Assembly: GCA_029880025.1 (NCBI GenBank)
Contig: JAOUPE010000007.1
Span: 1-20,610, forward strand
DNA: 20,610 nucleotides
Direction: 5' to 3'
DNA from: Caldifarciminota bacterium
GTDB lineage: Bacteria > Hydrothermota > Tepidihabitantia > Tepidihabitantales > JAOUPE01
Below the pieces are notes generated by a model. The model was not told the DNA's origin. It did no database searches and saw only the letters and a list, made by a program, of their open reading frames with translations. Position 1 is the stretch's first letter. Every line of letters starts with the position of its first letter. Made by a program: the position numbers and the translations under genes. Below are positions 6,573 to 12,862 of the stretch, one piece after another.

Positions 6573-7540
6573 TTGGTTATACCTGTTCTTATACTCCGGT
6601 CGAATTATTAGCCGCGACTGGTTTTAAACCATACCGTTTGCTCCATGGTAATGTCGGATTCATAACCCTAGGCGAGAAGTCGGTAAGAGTAGATGCTTGC
6701 CCATTAGTAAAATCCAATCTTGGCTACATCATGGCTAATCAGAAAAAATTCGCCGCGGTCGTCGGTTCTACTGGTTGCGATATGGCAAGAAGGATGTTCG
6801 ATGTGCTTAAGGAATTGACTAACATCCCAGTTTATTTATTCAATAATCCCCGGACCGATAAACCTACGATTTTTTATGATGAGATTGACTGGTTGGCGGG
6901 TGAACTTGAATGCCTGTCAAACAAAAAAATTAATTCCGAGATACTAGGTACCGAAATTGACCGATGGGAAAATGCTCGAAACCGATATCGTCGACTTGAC
7001 CAAAAAAGAGCTTCGAACCCATCATTAATTTCAACTGCCGATTTTCATCGGGCGGTAATGAACTATCATAAAGGCGAGATTGGCTCTGCAATTAATATAA
7101 ACGAAAATCAATCTGATAAACCAAGAATTTATTTGCTGGGCAGTTCAATTCCCTATGAAGCTAACCAAATTCTCGAATTGCTGGAATTGGATTTGGCAAT
7201 AGTCGGTGATTTTAATTGCGGCATTTCCCGGTTTTTAAATATAAATATTAAAGAAAAAAGTTTAAATGGTATCAAGGTGGCTTATTATAATCAGCCGCCC
7301 TGTATCTTTAAAAGACCAAACCAACCGTTTTATGAATTTATTGGCACTCAGATTAAAGAATTAGAGTGTAAGGGAATAATTGCCTGGACACTGGACTATT
7401 GTGACAGTTATGAGTTCGAACTAAAAAGAATCGGAAGGATTTTTGAACTTCCTGTGTTACGAATTAGAAGTGACCTTTCTTTTCAGAATCTTAGTCAACT
7501 TAAAACGAGGATTGGCGCTTTTGCCGAGATGCTGGCTTAA
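6563..7540 (+). CDS. 2-hydroxyacyl-CoA dehydratase D-component (HgdB) family protein, short form
   Basis: This 325-residue protein has the HgdB/BcrB/double-cubane fold signature. The start is GYTCSYTPVELLAATGFKPYR (C8), followed by ACPLVKS (C46) and GSTGCDMARRMFDVL (C72). The C-terminal half has AVGDFNCGIS, a PPC motif, DYCDSYEFE (C280) and LPVLRIRSDLSF...LKTRIGAFAEML. In this family such cysteines bind a [4Fe-4S] cluster fed by an HgdC-type activase. It is about 100 residues shorter than the paralogue at 736 and below usual HgdB size. ATG 6563 overlaps the RACo-like gene by 10 bases and has no clear Shine-Dalgarno, so coupling is likely. It probably forms a heterodimer with the next gene product and is energised by the activase at the operon end. 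It could be the smaller subunit of an uncharacterised reductase; a classic dehydratase role is not supported by the neighbours. Confidence 0.85.
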   Translation: MELIGYTCSYTPVELLAATGFKPYRLLHGNVGFITLGEKSVRVDACPLVKSNLGYIMANQKKFAAVVGSTGCDMARRMFDVLKELTNIPVYLFNNPRTDKPTIFYDEIDWLAGELECLSNKKINSEILGTEIDRWENARNRYRRLDQKRASNPSLISTADFHRAVMNYHKGEIGSAININENQSDKPRIYLLGSSIPYEANQILELLELDLAIVGDFNCGISRFLNINIKEKSLNGIKVAYYNQPPCIFKRPNQPFYEFIGTQIKELECKGIIAWTLDYCDSYEFELKRIGRIFELPVLRIRSDLSFQNLSQLKTRIGAFAEMLA

Positions 7541-7547
7541 AGAATTT

Positions 7548-8909
7548 ATGAAATCAACCTGGTTTGAAGTTGCAAGACCCCAGAAGATTGACTTGAACGA
7601 TTGGAGTCAACATTTTAGATTGGTCAGGGACGAGCAGATTAAGGAATTTAATTACTATCACAATCCTGAATGGGGTATTTATCTTTCACCACCCGCCACT
7701 TTTATGGTCTACGGCGCAAGAGAACTTAAACGTCTGAAATTTGACAATTCACTGGCTAGCCTGAGAATGTGGGGTTTTGTCTTTAATGAATCAGAACGAT
7801 TATTTAGAGCAAAACAGATGGGTAAGAGAGTCATTGCGACAATGGGTGACCTTGGAACCGTACCGGTGATTATTATGGCTTTTCCGAATTGCATCCCATT
7901 TTATCCAGAATGTATTTGGTGGACACCTTTCTTCAAAGAATCGACTGTTCTGCTTGATACAGCGACTGAACTGGGCATTCCTGAAGCCGCCTGTTTTTCC
8001 AAAGCCACTTTAGCCGCATTCCATAAAAAAGCTTATTTTCCAAAACCCGATTTAATTTTTGCCTCGACCGGTGCCTCCTGTGATGACTATTCTTGTATTA
8101 TGCAACTGGTAAATGATTTGGGATATGAGATGCTCTGGCTTGAAATACCATTTCGCCGCCACAATGATGAGCAATATCCAGACCGGTTTGAAGAATATCT
8201 GATTAGTGAATATGAACGAGTATGGAATAAAATGGTTGAGCTGACTGTTATCAATGATAAAACCGGATTAATCCCAAGTATCAAAAAAGCAAATCGGTTA
8301 AGAAGTTTGGCTGAAAGAATTAAGCAATTAACCTATGAAGCACCAATCACGCCCTTGCCCGCACTTGAGTTGATGACCATCGAATTCGGTAATCTATATG
8401 GGTATGCCGATCTTGATGAGTGGCTGGATATTGTTGAGATGATTAATGAAACGGTTGCCAAAAGAGTTGAAAAGGGGATAGGAGTTCTCAAACAAAATGC
8501 AATACCGATCGCTTGGATTACGCCATCGGCCGATCCATTGCTTTTAAATCTGGTTGAGGATTGTGGTTTACGAATTGTTGGAACCGAATATGTTATTAAC
8601 CAAGCTTTAGTACCGATTGAAGAAAATGTTGAACCATTTAGGGCTTTAGCCAGGTCCTTCATGAAGGCATCACTGATTGGTTCAACTCAAGAGCGTATCA
8701 AAAGGATCATTGAAGGAGTAAAAAACGAACGAATCAAGGGAGTGTTGGTCACCAATATGTTAGGTTGTTCTCATTGTGCAATGGAGACAAGACTCATTGA
8801 AAAGATGCTTAGCAAAGTACCAGTGCTTTCAATCGATGTGCCGGTACCATTTGGTATCACCGAGCAGTTAAGAACAAGAATTGCTGCGTTTGCGGAGACA
8901 TTACGATGA
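7548..8909 (+). CDS. 2-hydroxyacyl-CoA dehydratase family protein, larger putative partner subunit
   Basis: This 453-residue protein is a divergent member of the same superfamily. Its N-terminal 90 residues (WFEVARPQKIDLNDW onward) are not obviously shared with the neighbours. Cysteines occur in FPNCIPFYPEC (C115, C122), EAACFSKA (C149) and TGASCDDYSC (C178, C183), and near the C-terminus in MLGCSHCAMETR. It ends in the family-like VPVLSIDVPVPFG...LRTRIAAFAETL. ATG 7548 is chosen although a longer frame begins at 7443: the longer form would overlap the previous gene by about 100 bases and has no ribosome site. The Shine-Dalgarno at 7548 is weak. The stop overlaps the next start (ATGA). Adjacency to the shorter HgdB-like gene suggests an alpha/beta pair, as in HgdA/HgdB or FldB/FldC. 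The superfamily call is good; the specific role is unknown. Confidence 0.8.
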   Translation: MKSTWFEVARPQKIDLNDWSQHFRLVRDEQIKEFNYYHNPEWGIYLSPPATFMVYGARELKRLKFDNSLASLRMWGFVFNESERLFRAKQMGKRVIATMGDLGTVPVIIMAFPNCIPFYPECIWWTPFFKESTVLLDTATELGIPEAACFSKATLAAFHKKAYFPKPDLIFASTGASCDDYSCIMQLVNDLGYEMLWLEIPFRRHNDEQYPDRFEEYLISEYERVWNKMVELTVINDKTGLIPSIKKANRLRSLAERIKQLTYEAPITPLPALELMTIEFGNLYGYADLDEWLDIVEMINETVAKRVEKGIGVLKQNAIPIAWITPSADPLLLNLVEDCGLRIVGTEYVINQALVPIEENVEPFRALARSFMKASLIGSTQERIKRIIEGVKNERIKGVLVTNMLGCSHCAMETRLIEKMLSKVPVLSIDVPVPFGITEQLRTRIAAFAETLR

Positions 8910-9937
8910 CCGAAATCTTAAATCCACGAGAGAGATTCGGCTTGCTGGTTATTGATGAGAAGCCAGACCGTTGTAATATTATCCCGCTTATTACATCACA
9001 TGCCGCAACGGTGGCCGGAATTAAATTAAAAGAATATTACACCGATGGTGAAGCAATGGCAAAGGCACAAATCACAGCAATTGAAGAATATGAACATGAT
9101 GCAATATCAATCTTCTCCGAAGTGGGGATCATTGCCGAAGCGATGGGTTCAGAATTTAACTATCCAGATGATGACCTGCCGGTGCTTCGGATTCCAGCCC
9201 TGACTAAATTTGACATCGACAAATTGAAAATTCCTGACCCGAATAAAGATAGCAGGCTGCCAGTTTACCTGGAAGCGATTGAATATGCTTATTCAGCAGT
9301 CGGTGATAAAATCCCGATTCTGGCTTATGTTCCAGCACCATTCACCACCGGTATGATGCTTTCTGACCCAAACCAGTTCCTATTGGATACAATCCGAAAT
9401 CCTGAACAAATCAAAAAGATTATTGAAATCAGTCTTGAAGCGGCAATTGAATTCTCTTACGAAATAATCAATGCTGGAGGTCTCCCGATTCTGGTTGACC
9501 CATTGGCTTCGGGAAGTGTTATTAGTCCCAAGGCATATCAAGAATTTGCCCTGCCCGGTGAACAAGGTTTAATTAAATTTCTACATCGTTATGATTTTGA
9601 TGTGATTCTTCATATTTGCGGCGATACGACTCCAATTCTTGATTTACTTCTTTTAACTGGCGCTGACTTAATTAGTCTGGATAAGGTCGAATTAAACCTG
9701 GCGATTGAGAGATTAGCCCCAAAAATGCGGATTATTGGCAATTTTAATACTACAAAGCTTGGTTTTGGTTCTCCGGATGGAATTGCTAGTCAAGTAAGAG
9801 AAATGGTTAAACACGGAATCAAGGCAGAAAAAGGCTATATTGCATCAACCGGCTGTGAGGTTCCGATAAGAGCGCCAACTGGAAATGTTAAGGTTTTTAT
9901 TTCAGCTGCGAAGGAGGCAGGATGGTTCTTGGATTAG
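8906..9937 (+). CDS. Second URO-D-family methyltransferase, MtaA-like
   Basis: This 343-residue protein is a second member of the uroporphyrinogen decarboxylase superfamily with methyltransferase-type zinc ligands: ILHICGDTTPIL (H236, C238) and STGCEVP (C317). It also has AYVPAPFTTGMML and LVDPLASGSVISPKAYQEF, which match the equivalent segments of the first copy. It is about 40 residues longer than that copy at the N-terminus and diverged elsewhere, so the two are not a recent duplication. ATG 8906 overlaps the preceding stop in an ATGA junction and sits behind GGAGA at 8894-8898. In two-component methyl transfer, one enzyme loads the corrinoid and another unloads it. With no MtaB- or MttB-type protein encoded here, this copy may be the loading enzyme, as CmuA-type proteins show the fold can do. 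That is inference. Confidence 0.86.
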   Translation: MTEILNPRERFGLLVIDEKPDRCNIIPLITSHAATVAGIKLKEYYTDGEAMAKAQITAIEEYEHDAISIFSEVGIIAEAMGSEFNYPDDDLPVLRIPALTKFDIDKLKIPDPNKDSRLPVYLEAIEYAYSAVGDKIPILAYVPAPFTTGMMLSDPNQFLLDTIRNPEQIKKIIEISLEAAIEFSYEIINAGGLPILVDPLASGSVISPKAYQEFALPGEQGLIKFLHRYDFDVILHICGDTTPILDLLLLTGADLISLDKVELNLAIERLAPKMRIIGNFNTTKLGFGSPDGIASQVREMVKHGIKAEKGYIASTGCEVPIRAPTGNVKVFISAAKEAGWFLD

Positions 9938-10647
9938 ACATTGGTTCCTGTTATACCAAAGGTATATTATTTGATGGTGAAATTAAGAGTAAAGTAGTCG
10001 TAAAGACTTCATTCAAACCAAAATTGGCGATTGAAGCAGTAAATAAATTATTAACCGATTATGACCGAATCGCAGCTACTGGTTATGGTCGAGAATTGGT
10101 TATTAATCCTGATTTGGTAATTACTGAAATTACTGCTACAGCTCGAGGATGCATGTTTATAAATCCTTCGGTCCGAACGATTATCGATATCGGCGGGCAG
10201 GACAGTAAAGTGATAAAAGTTTTAAATGGTAAAGTTGAGCGTTTTGTGATGAATGACCGCTGCGCTGCCGGAACCGGCAATTTTATTGAGAAGATTGCCC
10301 AGTCTTTGGAATTGACACTTGAAGAATTTGGCAAACAGGCGTTAAAATCAAATCATCCAGAACAAATTGATTCTTTATGTGTGGTGATGGCAGAAACCGA
10401 AATCTTAAGCCTGGTCAGTGAAGGTAAAAAACTTGAGGATATCGCAGCTGGAGTTATTGATTCCCTGGTGCGAAGGATTGTTGGTATTGGTAGTCAGATT
10501 GGAATTGAAGAACCAATTATCTTCTGCGGGGGCGGGGCATTAAATCCAGGTTTAGTAAAAGCAATGAAAAGAATTTTGGGAAATCTAACCATTCCGGCCA
10601 ATCCTCAATTCATCGGCGCACTCGGCGCCGCAGTATCTCTTAGTTGA
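9922..10647 (+). CDS. Second HgdC-type activase (ASKHA ATPase, [4Fe-4S])
   Basis: This 241-residue ATP-driven electron donor is paralogous to the one at 2017. It has GLDIGSCYTKG (4-14), AATGYGREL, IIDIGGQDSKVIKV (87-100), MNDRCAAGTGNF with C114 and SLCVVMAETE with C153. The two cysteines are again exactly 39 residues apart, as expected for a cluster bridging two subunits. The C-terminal part has IIFCGGGALNPG and IGALGAAVS. ATG 9922 is preceded by AAGGAGG (9911-9917) and overlaps the upstream gene by 16 bases. It is the last gene of the operon; no clear intrinsic terminator follows. Its likely clients are the two HgdB-like proteins encoded at 6563-8909. It may also supply electrons towards the corrinoid activator, but nothing in the sequence demonstrates this. 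Confidence 0.92.
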   Translation: MVLGLDIGSCYTKGILFDGEIKSKVVVKTSFKPKLAIEAVNKLLTDYDRIAATGYGRELVINPDLVITEITATARGCMFINPSVRTIIDIGGQDSKVIKVLNGKVERFVMNDRCAAGTGNFIEKIAQSLELTLEEFGKQALKSNHPEQIDSLCVVMAETEILSLVSEGKKLEDIAAGVIDSLVRRIVGIGSQIGIEEPIIFCGGGALNPGLVKAMKRILGNLTIPANPQFIGALGAAVSLS

Positions 10648-10830
10648 TAACTAAGGTATTCAAAGCCAAAGTATAAACATCTAAGTTAATATCGGTTGAC
10701 CTATTTCAGAAACAACTTGTTATAACTCTATCTAAATAATTTCTGATGTTCATAAAAATCATGTGAAAATTTATAATTAATTGTGCATGCAGATAATTTT
10801 ATAAGAAAACTCTCCGCACAAAGACGGTAA

Positions 10831-10858
10831 TTGACTTCTGGTTTTGGGTATCTATAAT
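10831..10858 (+). promoter_or_regulatory. Sigma-70-type promoter, upstream of a tandem pair
   Basis: TTGACT (10831-10836), 16 bases, then a perfect TATAAT (10853-10858). It lies 63 bp upstream of a second promoter in the same orientation and would drive the sensor-kinase genes. Confidence 0.6.
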
Positions 10859-10893
10859 CGCTTGATTCACCAGAAAATACACAGACTAAAAAC

Positions 10894-10921
10894 TTGACAT
10901 TTGAATTTTTTTAATTATAAT
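10894..10921 (+). promoter_or_regulatory. Sigma-70-type promoter, downstream of the tandem pair; consensus hexamers
   Basis: A perfect TTGACA (10894-10899), 16 bases, then a perfect TATAAT (10916-10921). Transcription would start near 10928, directly before a CCC-GAAA-GGG hairpin and two GGGAGG-like ribosome-binding sequences. It is the best promoter in the window. Confidence 0.7.
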
Positions 10922-10956
10922 TAAATATCCCGAAAGGGGAGGTAAATAAGGGAGGT

Positions 10957-11109
10957 ATGATTATTATTAACAATTTAATAGCCACTATACCCATAAAAGT
11001 TTTGCAAATTTGCTGTTTCTTTTTTCAAAAAATTAAAAGGATTAGCAGTTACTCATCAGGGGCTAGCGAGCAAGTTTTTCTAATTAAATTTCAACCAGGA
11101 GAGAATTAA
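10957..11109 (+). CDS. Possible small protein, 50 residues, unknown
   Basis: An ATG at 10957 sits 2 bases after AAGGGAGG, inside the leader of the best promoter of the window, and opens a 50-codon frame ending in TAA at 11107-11109. The product begins MIIINNLIATIPIKVLQICC, a hydrophobic start with a Cys-Cys pair, and ends in a polar, mildly basic tail. I recognise no family. The spacing from ribosome site to start is short, and the composition of this AT-rich stretch could give such a frame by chance. It could be a leader peptide coupling translation to expression of the kinase 29 bases downstream, or simply non-coding leader. Confidence 0.35.
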   Translation: MIIINNLIATIPIKVLQICCFFFQKIKRISSYSSGASEQVFLIKFQPGEN

Positions 11110-11137
11110 AAGTTTGTAAAGCTATATAGGTGATATG

Positions 11138-12802
11138 ATGGCGGAAAATAAAAACCGAGAGAAACTAACAAACGAGTTATTAGATTGGCCTAAATGGTTC
11201 CCTCAAATAGGCGAAGTCGAATCGGATAAAAACCAAGATTATGAAGTATTAAAAAACTATGAGAAACAATATAGAAATCTATTCGAAACCGCACCGGATG
11301 GGATTATAGTGGTTAACACCGATGGTATTATTACATTATGCAATGATACTTTTGCCAAAATGATCGGTCTTACGAAAAATGATATTTTAGGTAAACATTT
11401 TTTGAAAATCCCGACCCTAAAGTCGAATGATGTTGAAAAATATTTTAATATTTTTAAGTCTATACTGAATAGGGAAACAACCAGTCCCATCGAGTTTTCC
11501 TGGATACATTCTGATAAAACCAGACATTCCGCCGAGGTGCGTTTTAATTTATTGGAAGAGGCGGGAATCATATTGGGTATCCAAGCAATCGCAAGAGACG
11601 TTACTGAACAAAAGATTAAATACGAACAAATCAGAATTGCAGTGGAACAGTTGTATCAAGTGCAGAAACTGGAAACAATTGGTATGATGGCCGGTGGTAT
11701 CGCTCACGATTTTAATAATCTACTGGCGGCAATTTTAGGCAATATATCCTTGGCGAAGATGATAATGACTCCTGAAGAAAAGGTGGCTAATATATTGACA
11801 AAAGCAGAGGAGGTTTCACTTCAAGCAAAAGAATTAATGCAGCAATTACTCACTTTGACTAAAAGTGGTAAGCCCGAAAAAAAGTTGATTTTTATTAAAA
11901 AATTAATAAAGGAAGCGACTGATTTAGCTTTAAGAGGATCAAATATTAACTACGAATTTTCAGCCCCGGCGTCAGTATTACCAGTTGAAATTGATGAAGG
12001 ACGTCTTATTCAAATTATCAATAATATTATTATTCATTCTAAGAAAGGGATGCCGGAAGGTGGTACAATTAAAATTTGGGCAGAGAATGTTACGATTACA
12101 GAAAACGATAGTCAGAATTTAGAAAAAGGAATTTATGTTAAGATATCGATTAGAGACCAAGGAGCTGGCATAACCAATGAAAATCTTGAACAAATTTTTG
12201 CCCCATTTTTTACAACCGAATCGGATAGAGATTTTCTTGGATTAAAAATTGCTCATTTAATAGTTAATGAAAATGCTGGACATTTCGCGATTGAAACTAA
12301 AAAAGGAATCGGCACGACCTTTGATATTTATTTGCCGGCTTGCTTTAAGGAAATTCCGGTAAAAGATTCTGTAAAAGAAGATATCAAAAAAATATCCCTT
12401 GATAAGAGGTGTGGGAAAATTCTGGTGATGGATGATGAAGAAAATGTTCGGGTAACAGTTGGTTCAATTTTAAACCATTTTGGTTACACCGTTGAATTTG
12501 CTGGCAATGGCTTGGAAGCGATTGAAATTTATAAAAAAGCCAAGGAGTCTGGAAAACCATTTGATGCGGTTATTGCCGATTTAACAATCCGAGGGGGGGC
12601 GGGAGCTAAAGAAATAATTCAAGAACTTTTGAAAATCGACTCCAATGTGAAGACTCTTGTTACGAGCGGTTATTCGAACGATCCGTTAATCCGGGAACCA
12701 AGAAAGTATGGTTTTAGCGGTGTTGTTGTTAAACCCTATCAGGTTGAAGATGTGCTTGATGCATTGGGGCGAGTGCTAAATGAGAGAAATGAGAGTAAAT
12801 AG
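11138..12802 (+). CDS. Soluble hybrid histidine kinase-like protein with PAS and receiver; ATP site degraded
   Basis: This 554-residue protein has no membrane segment. The order is a short N-terminal region, a PAS domain (about 43-160, FETAPDGIIVVNTDG), a histidine-phosphotransfer dimerisation region with H190 in GGIAHDFNNLLA, an ATPase-like domain (about 255-400) and a receiver (about 425-550) with DD pair, phospho-acceptor D481 (IADLTI), TSG and K532 (VKPY). The ATP site looks damaged compared with the neighbouring paralogue. The N-box reads NNIIIHSKKGMP, where the usual Mg-binding Asn is His and the DxAMP-like acid is Lys. The G2 loop GTGLGL is RDFLGL. The G1 box DQGAGI remains. It may therefore be a phosphatase-only, scaffold or pseudo-kinase form. 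ATG 11138 is preferred to ATG 11135 because AGGTGA (11128-11133) is better spaced. The next kinase follows after 60 bases. Confidence 0.88.
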   Translation: MAENKNREKLTNELLDWPKWFPQIGEVESDKNQDYEVLKNYEKQYRNLFETAPDGIIVVNTDGIITLCNDTFAKMIGLTKNDILGKHFLKIPTLKSNDVEKYFNIFKSILNRETTSPIEFSWIHSDKTRHSAEVRFNLLEEAGIILGIQAIARDVTEQKIKYEQIRIAVEQLYQVQKLETIGMMAGGIAHDFNNLLAAILGNISLAKMIMTPEEKVANILTKAEEVSLQAKELMQQLLTLTKSGKPEKKLIFIKKLIKEATDLALRGSNINYEFSAPASVLPVEIDEGRLIQIINNIIIHSKKGMPEGGTIKIWAENVTITENDSQNLEKGIYVKISIRDQGAGITNENLEQIFAPFFTTESDRDFLGLKIAHLIVNENAGHFAIETKKGIGTTFDIYLPACFKEIPVKDSVKEDIKKISLDKRCGKILVMDDEENVRVTVGSILNHFGYTVEFAGNGLEAIEIYKKAKESGKPFDAVIADLTIRGGAGAKEIIQELLKIDSNVKTLVTSGYSNDPLIREPRKYGFSGVVVKPYQVEDVLDALGRVLNERNESK

Positions 12803-12862
12803 GTTTTTATTAATTAGTCGATTTATATCAGGAATTCCTTTACCAAATAAACAGGAGCTGCG

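Larger units (their letters stand above)
10648..11137. other. 490-base stretch between the corrinoid operon and the sensor kinases
   Basis: The stretch is very AT-rich. The first 180 bases show no gene, no terminator with a T-run and no recognised RNA family. Two near-consensus promoters follow (10831-10858 and 10894-10921). Then comes a CCC-GAAA-GGG mini-hairpin (10929-10938), a possible 50-codon ORF (10957-11109) that contains the palindrome GCAAATTTGC (11004-11013), and the kinase ribosome-binding region. Confidence 0.6.

Noticed and set aside
6990..7025. tRNA-like T-loop sequence (TTCGAAC)
   Set aside because: It is within a well-supported coding region and has no matching acceptor or anticodon stems.
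7443..7547. Upstream extension of the larger HgdB-like protein
   Set aside because: It would overlap the previous gene by about 100 bases without a ribosome site; ATG 7548 lies just after the previous stop.
11004..11013. Perfect 10-bp palindrome GCAAATTTGC as an operator
   Set aside because: It lies over 80 bases downstream of the promoter in AT-rich DNA, where short palindromes occur by chance; no second copy was noticed.
12593..12599. Run of seven G in the first kinase gene, possible phase-variable tract or assembly slip
   Set aside because: The receiver domain reads correctly on both sides in one frame and aligns with the neighbouring paralogue, so there is no sign of a shift.
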